Below are positions 1 through 6,682 of a stretch of DNA of 33,126 nt, one piece after another. Origin of the DNA: an uncultured Verrucomicrobiota bacterium. GTDB lineage: Bacteria > Verrucomicrobiota > Verrucomicrobiia > Limisphaerales > JADLHS01. Both the position numbers and the translations under genes were made by a program. How positions within the stretch are numbered: the first letter of the stretch is position 1; each line of letters opens with the position of its first letter. The DNA lies in NCBI GenBank assembly GCA_903828255.1, contig CAIKLQ010000713.1, forward strand, positions 1 to 33,126. The letters run 5' to 3'. The notes beneath the pieces are model-generated. The model was given only the letters and a program-made list of their open reading frames with translations. It did not search any database and was not told where the DNA came from.

Positions 1-528
1 CTGGTGATGGACGAAGCTTACATCGAATTTCTGGACGGCGCGGCAGACCTCGTCACGCTGATTCGCTCGGGCGCGAAGCCGAATCTGTTGTTGATGCGGA
101 CGTTCTCCAAAATTTTCGGGCTTGCCGGCCTGCGCGTTGGCTACGGCATTGCGCAACTCGACCTCATCGCTGCGTTCGAGAAAGTGCGCCAGCCGTTTAA
201 CATAAACTCCATCGCCCTGGCTGGCGCGCTCGCCGCGTTGGATGACGTGGAACATGTGCGACTGACGCGCGAGAACAATGCGGCTGGACTGAAATTATTT
301 GCCACGGCGTTCGGCGAGCTGGGGTTGGAGTTCGTTCCTTCCGCGGCGAACTTTGTGCTGGTAAAGGTGGGCGAGGGTCAGAAAATTTTCAATGCGATGC
401 AGCGGCAAGGCGTGATCGTGCGCCCGATGGGCGGCTACCAATTGGGCGAGTGGATTCGCATCACGATCGGCACTCCGGAGCAAAACGAAAGGTGCTTGAA
501 GGCTTTGACCGCCGCACTCGCGTCGTAG
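1..528 (+). CDS. hisC: Histidinol-phosphate aminotransferase, C-terminal part (5' end outside window)
   Basis: The frame is open from the first base and stops with TAG at 526-528, giving about 175 residues of the C-terminal half of a fold-type I aminotransferase. Visible landmarks are the VMDEAYIEF strand, whose Asp contacts the PLP ring nitrogen in this family, and TFSKIFGLAGLRVGYGIA, which holds the Schiff-base lysine and the phosphate-binding Arg. HisC converts imidazole-acetol phosphate and glutamate to histidinol phosphate in histidine biosynthesis in the cytoplasm. The DEAYIEF and RTFSKIFGLAGLRVGY signatures are typical of HisC, but a closely related aromatic aminotransferase cannot be excluded without the N-terminus. 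argA follows on the same strand after about 180 nt, so the genes are neighbours but not tightly coupled. Confidence 0.85.
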   Translation: MVMDEAYIEFLDGAADLVTLIRSGAKPNLLLMRTFSKIFGLAGLRVGYGIAQLDLIAAFEKVRQPFNINSIALAGALAALDDVEHVRLTRENNAAGLKLFATAFGELGLEFVPSAANFVLVKVGEGQKIFNAMQRQGVIVRPMGGYQLGEWIRITIGTPEQNERCLKALTAALAS

Positions 529-582
529 TGGGGCGGTCGTCTCGGCGGTCGTCGTTTCACCGATCGTCTCGGTTGCTGGTTT

Positions 583-632
583 GGCCGCAGGCGAGACACC
601 CGTGGGACTTTCGCAGACGGGACGGCTGCGCC
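583..632. repeat. Nested imperfect hairpin between hisC and argA
   Basis: GGCCGCAG (583-590) can pair with CTGCGCC (626-632) with one unpaired base. Inside it CCCGT (599-603) pairs with ACGGG (617-621). It lies about 55 nt after the hisC stop and has no T-run, so it looks more like a dispersed palindromic repeat than a terminator. Low confidence because the stems are short. Confidence 0.3.
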
Positions 633-709
633 ACTATCGAAATAATTGTTTGAATCGCGCGCCGTTCTGACTTTTCATCTCTGGACAACAACGACCATAG
701 TAAATTGAA

Positions 710-1990
710 GTGAAACCAACCGATCTGCGGGGCATCCTGCAATACATTCCGCGCTTCCGCGAAAAGACCTTCATCATCAGCGTGGACGGCGCAATCGTCA
801 CGGATGAGAACTTCGCCAACATCCTGCTGGACGTTGCGGTGCTGCGCTCGCTGAACATCCGTGTCGTGCTCGTACATGGCGCGGCGGCGCAGATCAAGTC
901 GCTCGCCGACGAGCAGCATATTGTCGCCTCCAACCTAGACGGCAGCGGCGTGACGGATGCCGCCACGCTCAAACTCGCGCTCACCGGCGCGAACCGCCTC
1001 ACGCACGAAATCCTCGAAGGACTCTCGGCCAACGACCTCCGCGCCGCTTGCACCAATGCCATCATCGCCCACCCGATGGGCATCCTGCAGGGTGTGGATC
1101 ATCTCCTCACCGGCAAGGTCGAGCGCGTGGATGTGGATCTGCTCCAGACGCTCATCGCCCAAGGCATCGTGCCGGTCATCCCGCCGCTGGGCTTTGACGG
1201 CGACGGCAAGACGTATCGCGTCAACTCCGACAACGTCGCGGTCGCGGTTGGCGAAGCCCTGAAGGCCGTGAAGTTGATTTTTATCACCACCACGGACGGT
1301 TTGTTCTGCCAGGGCAAATTAATCCGGCAGATGATCGTGGGCGAACTCACCACGTTACTGGAGAAGAACAAGTGTGACTTTACTTCCGAGACGCTTTCCA
1401 AGGCGCAACACGCCGCCGCCGCGTGCCGCGCGGGTGTCCAGCGGGTTCATGTGATCAACGGTTGTGTGGACGAGGGGCTGCTGGCAGAAGTGTTTTCCAA
1501 CGAAGGCATCGGCACGCTGATTTACGCCAACGAGTATCAACAGATTCGCGCCGCCAAGAAGAAGGACGCACGCGCCATCCAGTTGCTCACGCAAAAGGGC
1601 GTGCAGTCAGATGAACTGGTCAAGCGCACGCGGGCCAGCATCGAGAAGAGTCTGGGCGACTACTACATTTTTGAGATTGATAAGAATCCCGTGGCCTGCG
1701 TGGCGTTGTACGTCTATCCCGAGCATAACAAGGGCGAGCTGGCCAGCCTCTTCGTAAATCCCTCGCACGAAAACCAGGGCATCGGTCGTAAGCTGCTCCA
1801 GTTCGTCGAGGCCAAGGCGCGCGAAGCCGGCTTGAGCGAACTCCTCACACTCTCGACCCAGGCATTCACCTACTTCCAGTCCAAAGGCGGCTTCGCCGAA
1901 GGCACCCCGGACGATCTTCCGCCCGCGCGCCGCGAGAAATACGACCAGAGCGGCCGCAACTCCAAGGTGCTGGTGAAGAAGTTGAAATAG
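710..1990 (+). CDS. argA: Amino-acid N-acetyltransferase (N-acetylglutamate synthase)
   Basis: This 426-residue protein has the two-domain layout of classical ArgA. An amino-acid-kinase-like domain spans roughly residues 1-280, with FIISVDGAIVTDENF, VVLVHGAAAQI and the NSDNVAVAVGEAL segment. A GNAT acetyltransferase domain spans roughly 300-426, with the acetyl-CoA loop in ASLFVNPSHENQGIGRKLL. The kinase-like domain lacks the lysine-containing KxGG motif of true N-acetylglutamate kinases, as expected for a synthase. ArgA makes N-acetylglutamate from glutamate and acetyl-CoA, the first step of arginine synthesis, and is usually feedback-inhibited by arginine through the kinase-like domain. The GTG at 710 is chosen because translation begins with KPTDLRGILQYIPRFREKTF, the normal ArgA N-terminus. 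No Shine-Dalgarno is seen, but CATAGT lies 8 nt upstream (696-701). Confidence 0.9.
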   Translation: MKPTDLRGILQYIPRFREKTFIISVDGAIVTDENFANILLDVAVLRSLNIRVVLVHGAAAQIKSLADEQHIVASNLDGSGVTDAATLKLALTGANRLTHEILEGLSANDLRAACTNAIIAHPMGILQGVDHLLTGKVERVDVDLLQTLIAQGIVPVIPPLGFDGDGKTYRVNSDNVAVAVGEALKAVKLIFITTTDGLFCQGKLIRQMIVGELTTLLEKNKCDFTSETLSKAQHAAAACRAGVQRVHVINGCVDEGLLAEVFSNEGIGTLIYANEYQQIRAAKKKDARAIQLLTQKGVQSDELVKRTRASIEKSLGDYYIFEIDKNPVACVALYVYPEHNKGELASLFVNPSHENQGIGRKLLQFVEAKAREAGLSELLTLSTQAFTYFQSKGGFAEGTPDDLPPARREKYDQSGRNSKVLVKKLK

Positions 1991-2065
1991 CGCCGGGGTA
2001 AAGCGCAACTTTCCCAGCGCCGTAATCAATCACTCCTTTCCCTGTCCGGTTTCGGCGACGGCGGC

Positions 2066-2071
2066 TACTAT
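2066..2071 (+). promoter_or_regulatory. -10-like hexamer (TACTAT) just upstream of the sigma-factor GTG
   Basis: TACTAT ends 7 nt before the GTG at 2079, so a transcript from it would start almost at the start codon. No good -35 hexamer is evident. It is one of several -10-like hexamers at this spacing in the window. Confidence 0.35.
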
Positions 2072-2078
2072 AGGGTGA

Positions 2079-3629
2079 GTGAACGACCAAACCGATTCGC
2101 AACTGCTGCGCGCCTACGCGGAACATCGTTCCGAGCCGGCGTTCACCGAACTCGTGCGCCGCCATTTGGATTTTGTCCATTCCGCCGCGCTGCGCATGGT
2201 CTGCGATTCACATCTTGCGCAGGACGTGACTCAGGGCGTGTTCGTCGCGCTCGCGAAAAACGCCACGCAACTCGCAGATCGCGCGGTGCTGTCCGGCTGG
2301 TTGCATCGCACCGCGCAAAATCTCGCCGCACAAACCGTCCGCATCGATGTGCGCCGTCGCGCCCGCGAGCAGGAGGCCGCCGCCATGAACGAATTGCTTT
2401 CCGCCGAACCAGATACCCGCTGGGAACACATCGCCCCGCACCTCGACGCCGCGCTGGGTGAGTTGAGCGAGCCGGATCGCGATGCGCTGTTGCTCCGCTA
2501 CTTTGAACGCAAGTCCGCGAGCGAGATGGCGCGAACGCTCGGCATCAGCGACGAGGCCGCACAAAAGCGTGTCAGCCGCGCCGTGGAACGCCTGCGCGAA
2601 TTTTTCGCCAAGCGCGGCATCACCGCCAGCGCGAGCGGACTCGTCGTCGTCATTTCCGCCAACGCCATCCAAGCCGCGCCAGCCGGACTGGCCCTAACGA
2701 TTTCAACCGCTGCCGCTCTTGCCGGGACAACCCTCGCCACCACGACTGCCACCGCCACCAAAGCCATCGCCATGACCACCCTCCACAAAACTCTCATCGC
2801 CGCCACGCTCGCCGTCGTCACCGGGGCAGGAATTTACGAAGCGCGCAAAGCTTCAAGTCTGCAAGCTCAAGTTCAAACGCTGCAGCAACAGCAAGCGCTG
2901 CTCGACGGACAATTGCAAAAGTTGCGGGACGAGCATGACGATTCGGCCAATCAGTCGGCTTCTCTCGCAGACAAACTGGGTGGCTCAGGAAGCTCCAGTG
3001 AGTTGTTAAAACTCCGCGCCGAGGTAAATCGGTTGCGAAACGAGTTGAATGAAGCGGCGGCTGCGGGCAAAGACGCATTGGCTTATCAAGCTGAAGTCCT
3101 GCAAGTTCTTTCCAACACCCCACCGGTCAGAACCCTGGTGGCGGCTTCGACCGCAAGCGTTCCTTGGAATGACACGGCGGTTTTGGGTGGTTGGAAGACG
3201 CCCAGCGGCAAAAGGGCAATCATCCTGGCAAACATCGGACACGGAGATGACGCAACCCAGATCATGATCACTTCAAAAATTCTCGAATACACAGAAGCGG
3301 CGGGCGAAAAGCTTGGATTTTCCAAATTCAATACCGATGATTCCCTGCCCACCAGACCCAACACTTTGACCGCGGAACAAGCAAGCGAGCTGTTGAGACT
3401 CGCCCAAGGTTCTGAGGAAGTGACTCTAGTGGGTGCGCCGCGGATTAGCACGGGAAGTGGTGACCAGGCACAAATTCAAGTTGTGGGCCAGCACTCGACA
3501 CCATCTGGTCAAAAATATACGACTGGTCAAGTGGTGGATGTTATTCCGACCGTTTCCCCGGATGGGCAATCCGTCCAACTGGTGATGACCGCGCAACTCA
3601 GCTATCTCATCCCCATCCTGCCACACTAG
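2079..3629 (+). CDS. ECF sigma factor with transmembrane, coiled-coil and secretin-like C-terminal extension
   Basis: 516 residues. Residues 1-180 are an ECF-type sigma factor: region 2 around 10-85 (AFTELVRRHLDFVHSAALRM, DVTQGVFVALA, GWLHRTAQN) and region 4 around 128-178 (LSEPDRDALLLRYFE, SEMARTLGISDEAAQKRVSR). A long Ala/Thr-rich hydrophobic stretch follows (about 182-230), then a likely membrane helix at about 236-253, a predicted coiled coil at about 258-345 (Gln/Leu heptads) and a C-terminal domain at about 390-512. The last domain resembles the secretin (GspD/PilQ) beta-domain: QIMITSKILEYTEAAGEKLGF, then TLVGAPRISTGSGDQAQIQV, then VVDVIPTVSPDG. The sigma half would sit in the cytoplasm and the C-terminal half outside it. 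Its target promoters are unknown and no anti-sigma gene is adjacent. Ordinary ECF factors are about 180-200 residues. The sigma assignment is firm; the secretin-like reading rests on motif pattern only. Confidence 0.85.
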   Translation: MNDQTDSQLLRAYAEHRSEPAFTELVRRHLDFVHSAALRMVCDSHLAQDVTQGVFVALAKNATQLADRAVLSGWLHRTAQNLAAQTVRIDVRRRAREQEAAAMNELLSAEPDTRWEHIAPHLDAALGELSEPDRDALLLRYFERKSASEMARTLGISDEAAQKRVSRAVERLREFFAKRGITASASGLVVVISANAIQAAPAGLALTISTAAALAGTTLATTTATATKAIAMTTLHKTLIAATLAVVTGAGIYEARKASSLQAQVQTLQQQQALLDGQLQKLRDEHDDSANQSASLADKLGGSGSSSELLKLRAEVNRLRNELNEAAAAGKDALAYQAEVLQVLSNTPPVRTLVAASTASVPWNDTAVLGGWKTPSGKRAIILANIGHGDDATQIMITSKILEYTEAAGEKLGFSKFNTDDSLPTRPNTLTAEQASELLRLAQGSEEVTLVGAPRISTGSGDQAQIQVVGQHSTPSGQKYTTGQVVDVIPTVSPDGQSVQLVMTAQLSYLIPILPH

Positions 3630-3744
3630 CCGGAGCAGGTTGCAATCCTCGTGGCCGCTGACGTTTCGTGCGCGAGATGTGGCCATCCTCGGCCACAGCA
3701 ATGTGGAGCGGAGGTAAGCTGCTGGATAGATCCAGACCGCCAAG

Positions 3745-3827
3745 CGCAGCTGCATAGCTGCGCCCGAGGACGGGCGCACTCCGTAGCGCAGGTTGGCAAC
3801 CTGCTGTATCGCCGACTGGCAGTCGGC
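3745..3827. repeat. Cluster of four short perfect hairpins with 3-4-nt loops
   Basis: Four perfect 7-bp stems lie in 83 nt. They are 3745-3762 (CGCAGCT, loop GCAT, AGCTGCG), 3760-3777 (GCGCCCG, loop AGGA, CGGGCGC), 3788-3804 (GCAGGTT, loop GGC, AACCTGC) and 3811-3827 (GCCGACT, loop GGC, AGTCGGC). The first two overlap by three bases and the last two share a GGC loop. There is no T-run. The pattern is that of a REP/BIME-like intergenic repeat cluster. A partly similar string, CCGACTGGCA, recurs at 27829-27838. Confidence 0.7.
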
Positions 3828-3868
3828 AGGCCACCATACGCCCTTACTCCGCACCGCAAACCAGAACT

Positions 3869-3915
3869 GCGTTGCATAGCGGGCAGTGCTTCCCTCCTGT
3901 CCGCTATGCAGAACG
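3869..3915. repeat. Long hairpin downstream of the sigma-factor gene
   Basis: A 13-bp stem, 3874-3886 with 3897-3909, has one G-U pair and a 10-nt loop. It is extended after a small bulge by GCGTT/AACGC (3870-3874 region with 3911-3915). It could act as a bidirectional terminator between the convergent genes, but it has no clear T-run and sits beside the hairpin cluster, so it may be another repeat copy. Confidence 0.5.
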
Positions 3916-4045
3916 CCTGGGACAAAATTTGTCGAAGGTTTCCGCCCGAAATGACCAGGCGGGACGCGCTGCCCTGACTTTCTGAATGAAGCCAGGGGAA
4001 TGTTTGCCAAGGGAATGAAGCAGAAGGGGCGGGATACCAACCAAC

Positions 4046-4795
4046 TCAGTGCGGGTGACGATGAAACAGGATGTGGGGTTTTTCCAGTCCGTGGGCGAGC
4101 ATTAAGGGTTCGTCGCTCAAAAGGACTGGCGTGGAACCATCCGCCACCACCACGCCCCGATCCAGAATAATGGCGCGCGGACACAGCTCGACCACCAGTT
4201 CAAGGTCGTGGGTGGCGATCAACTTCGTCGCCGGAAGCTCGCGGAGCAGTGCCTTGAATTCGCGCCGCCCGCGCGGGTCGAGATCGCTCGTCGGTTCGTC
4301 CAGCACCAGCACCGACGGCTCGCAGGCCAGCACCCCGGCCAAGCACACCCGGCGTTTCTCGCCGTGGCTGAGATGGTGTGTGGCACGAGGGCCAAAGTCT
4401 GGCAGACCGACTTGCGCCAACGCCTTCCGCACCCGCTCCTTCACCTCAACCTGCGCCAGACCAAGCTGCTGCGGGCCGAACGCCACGTCCTCAGCGACGG
4501 TGGGACAAAAGAGTTGATCATCCGGATCCTGAAACACGAGGCCAACCTGGCGGCGGATGGACTCCAGGTTTTTGTGGGTGGCTTCCAGGCCGTGAATCCG
4601 CACCGCCCCATGCGCGCCGTGATTGTCGGGAAGAATGCCATTGAGATGCAGGAGCAAGGTGGATTTGCCGGAACCATTCGGGCCGAGCAAACCGACGCAA
4701 TCCCCGGAGTTGATCCGAAAACTCACCCCGCGCAGCGCCTCGGTGCCGTCGTGGTAGCGGTAGCGGAGGTTTTGAATTTCGATGGCGGGATTCAT
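4046..4795 (-). CDS. cbiO: Cobalt/nickel ECF transporter ATPase CbiO
   Basis: 249 residues, the usual CbiO length. Walker A is GPNGSGKST (about 38-46), the Q-loop is in LVFQDPDDQLF, the ABC signature is LSHGEKRR, Walker B is VLVLDEPTSDLDP and the switch His is in IATHDLE. The DPDDQLF segment is characteristic of ECF-transporter ATPases. It hydrolyses ATP to drive uptake of Co2+ or Ni2+ through CbiQ and CbiM. The frame is open far upstream, but the ATG at 4795 is chosen because MNPAIEIQNLRYRY is the normal N-terminus and it overlaps the cbiQ stop codon by 4 nt (ATGA), which implies translational coupling. It is the last gene of the cbiMQO operon. The C-terminus ends in a His-rich FHRHPH tail. 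Confidence 0.9.
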   Translation of the reverse strand: MNPAIEIQNLRYRYHDGTEALRGVSFRINSGDCVGLLGPNGSGKSTLLLHLNGILPDNHGAHGAVRIHGLEATHKNLESIRRQVGLVFQDPDDQLFCPTVAEDVAFGPQQLGLAQVEVKERVRKALAQVGLPDFGPRATHHLSHGEKRRVCLAGVLACEPSVLVLDEPTSDLDPRGRREFKALLRELPATKLIATHDLELVVELCPRAIILDRGVVVADGSTPVLLSDEPLMLAHGLEKPHILFHRHPH

Positions 4796-5406
4796 TTGTA
4801 TCCCCGCGCGCACATGGCGGCATAGATGCGTTCGGCCCGCTCCGAGGCGCGCAGGAAAAGCTGGCTGGCGACGGTTGCGAGCACGGGCCATTGCCAGCGA
4901 CGCCCCGCGGTGAATGTGCGACTGGCCCGGGCCCGCCGCATCCGTTCGGCTTCCTCCGCCAGCACGAACAAATAGCGGTGCATCAAGGCGATGGTGGTGA
5001 TTAGCAGCGCCGGCACGCGGAGGCGGCGCAACACGCGGAGCACTTCGCCGAACGGCGTGGTGTTCGCCACGAGGATTACGGTGAGCAGGCACAGCCCGCT
5101 CCGGGCCAGCAGCCAAGGCCAGTGCGCGCGATACGCCGGCTGAAAGGCGTTCACGACCGTTACGCCGAGCACGAAAGGCGCGAGCAACAGGAGTCGTCTC
5201 AGCAGGAACAACGGCGGGATGCGGCTCATCACTGTGACGAGTGCCAGCAAACCGGCCGCGCAGAAATACCAAGCGGTCGCCGGAGACGGTAGCAAAACGG
5301 TGAGCGCAATCACCGCCAAACCCGCGCCCAGTTTGAATTCGGCGGGGAGCCGGTGGATGGCGCTGTTCGACCAAGCGTGGCGATGTTCGAGCAGGTGGAG
5401 TTTCAT
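4792..5406 (-). CDS. cbiQ: Cobalt/nickel ECF transporter transmembrane protein CbiQ
   Basis: 204 residues with several hydrophobic helices, including LGAGLAVIALTVLLP, WYFCAAGLLALVTVM, LLLLAPFVLGVTVV and ALLITTIALMHRYLF. It has Arg-rich cytoplasmic segments (EEAERMRRARASRTF and ASERAERIYAAMCARGY) that match the coupling-helix regions of ECF T-components, which contact the ATPase. CbiQ joins the substrate-binding CbiM to CbiO. The ATG at 5406 is chosen over upstream in-frame codons because it gives a family-like start and overlaps the cbiM stop by 4 nt (5403-5406, ATGA). At about 200 residues it is slightly shorter than many CbiQ proteins. The metal, Co or Ni, cannot be decided from this subunit. 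Confidence 0.85.
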   Translation of the reverse strand: MKLHLLEHRHAWSNSAIHRLPAEFKLGAGLAVIALTVLLPSPATAWYFCAAGLLALVTVMSRIPPLFLLRRLLLLAPFVLGVTVVNAFQPAYRAHWPWLLARSGLCLLTVILVANTTPFGEVLRVLRRLRVPALLITTIALMHRYLFVLAEEAERMRRARASRTFTAGRRWQWPVLATVASQLFLRASERAERIYAAMCARGYK

Positions 5407-6362
5407 GGTTGGGCGGATGAGGCGGGCACATTCTCCACCCGCTTCGGCACGAGGACGCGAGCCAACAAGAACGCCAGCGCAAAAACGATCACACAACCCA
5501 CCGCTCCGGCCAGCGCCGTTGCCACCGAGGTGGATCGAATACCCGGAAACGCATAGTCGGGCGCGGGCAGCGCGGGCTGCGTGACCGCGTGCGCGAAACC
5601 CAGCTTCTCCGCCACTGACTCCAGACCGTCCGGCCACGGGCACGCAAGCGGAGCAACGAACAGGGCGAGGCCCATCACCGCCAACAGACCATAGAGAGCA
5701 AACTCGCCCCAGCGGACTTGTGGCTCCGACGCGGTGTCAGTTTGCATCAGTTCGGGGCGCGTGCGCTGAATGGCGGCGAAGACCAGTGCGCTGATCAACC
5801 CTTCGCCCAAGCCAATCAGCAGATGGACGCCAACCATGGCCGCAAAGGCGGATTTCCAATCCACCTTGCCGGACCACGCGAGTTGCGCAGCGCAGCCCGT
5901 GGCCGCCAGCACGGTGGACAGCCAGCCGGCGAACGCCACCGCAGTGATCTGGCCGCGCGGCCCGCGCAGCAAGGCGGAGACGCAGCGATAAATCACCCAG
6001 CCGCCGCCAGCGCCAAGGATCGCCATGTTGAAGACGTTTGCGCCGAGCGCGAGCACCCCGCCGTCCTGAAAGAGAAAACATTGCACGATCAGCACCGTCG
6101 TCACGACCACCACCGCCGCACTCGGCCCCAGCAACGCCGCCACGAGCACTCCGCCGATGAGATGGCCCGACGTTCCTGAAATGACGGGGAAATTCAGCAT
6201 CTGCGCGGCGAATAGAAACGCCGCCGCAAGCCCGAGCATCGGAACCCGTCGCGCCGGCAACGTCCGCCGGACCCGGCGCAACGCCAAGCCAACGCCCACC
6301 GCGGAAAGCACCGCCGTGGTCGCCACCGTCTTGCCGTCAATGAATCCGTCTGGAATGTGCAT
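5403..6362 (-). CDS. cbiM: Cobalt/nickel ECF substrate-binding protein CbiM with fused PDGLE (CbiN-like) domain
   Basis: 319 residues. The N-terminus MHIPDGFID is the CbiM/NikM hallmark; in this family the N-terminal Met-His region coordinates the metal. Residues about 1-215 form the multi-helix CbiM domain (SGTSGHLIGGVLVAALLGP, GVHLLIGLGEGLISALV). The rest, about 230-312, is a PDGLE-type domain with two membrane helices (FALYGLLAVMGLALFVAPLA, then WPDGLESVAEKLGFA), which replaces a separate CbiN. The protein recognises Co2+ or Ni2+ in the membrane and works with CbiQ and CbiO just downstream. The start at 6362 is fixed by the conserved MHIPDG. No convincing cobalamin or Ni/Co riboswitch was recognised in the 320-nt upstream gap, so regulation is unknown. 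Confidence 0.9.
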   Translation of the reverse strand: MHIPDGFIDGKTVATTAVLSAVGVGLALRRVRRTLPARRVPMLGLAAAFLFAAQMLNFPVISGTSGHLIGGVLVAALLGPSAAVVVVTTVLIVQCFLFQDGGVLALGANVFNMAILGAGGGWVIYRCVSALLRGPRGQITAVAFAGWLSTVLAATGCAAQLAWSGKVDWKSAFAAMVGVHLLIGLGEGLISALVFAAIQRTRPELMQTDTASEPQVRWGEFALYGLLAVMGLALFVAPLACPWPDGLESVAEKLGFAHAVTQPALPAPDYAFPGIRSTSVATALAGAVGCVIVFALAFLLARVLVPKRVENVPASSAQP

Positions 6363-6682
6363 GGTTAAAACCGCGCCGTAATCGCAAACCGCGTTTCGCG
6401 CCGGCTGATTTGCGCCGCCCGGATGTTGCCCCGCGCGCTTGCCGGCAAAACCCTCATCAAATGTGTAGCCATAGTTTTCTAGACCGTCCGTTTGGTGACC
6501 GGGTTGGCAGGAATTTACGCCGCGAACGTCCGATCGGTTGCTTGGAAAATGCGGCTACGGGATAGAAGCCCGCCATCGCCGCTCCGAGTGGCGGCCAAAG
6601 GAAAGCAGACCTGACGTGGCGGTCAAGCCTGCGCTGCGCCAGCATCGTTGACCATTGGCGTGGTCTTGCCTAGCCTCCCGCC
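6363..6682. other. Divergent intergenic region between cbiM and the Type IIL enzyme
   Basis: 320 nt between genes transcribed away from each other, so it must hold promoters for both. A plausible sigma70-type promoter for the right-hand gene is listed separately. On the minus strand I looked for a B12 box and a Ni/Co riboswitch core and found none. Confidence 0.6.
6648..6676 (+). promoter_or_regulatory. Sigma70-like promoter of the Type IIL restriction-modification gene
   Basis: TTGACC (6648-6653), a 17-nt spacer and TAGCCT (6671-6676). The -10 ends 6 nt before the ATG at 6683, so the transcript would be leaderless or nearly so. Five of six -35 bases match the consensus; the -10 is weaker. 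Confidence 0.45.

Larger units (their letters stand above)
3630..4045. other. Non-coding gap with a cluster of hairpins
   Basis: About 415 nt between the convergent sigma-factor and cbiO genes. No convincing reading frame is seen. Positions 3745-3915 hold at least five stem-loops, listed separately. The rest shows nothing recognisable. Confidence 0.6.

Noticed and set aside
3745-3827. CRISPR array
   Set aside because: The hairpins differ in sequence, are only 16-18 nt long and have no regular spacers; no cas gene is in the window.
4796-5482. N-terminal extension of cbiO across cbiQ
   Set aside because: The frame is open, but the translation is Arg/Pro-rich without family similarity, and the ATG at 4795 overlaps the cbiQ stop as expected for a coupled operon.
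6363-6640. Cobalamin or Ni/Co riboswitch upstream of cbiM
   Set aside because: I searched the minus strand for a B12 box and the surrounding conserved core. Only partial matches such as GCCACT-like strings were found, without the rest of the motif.
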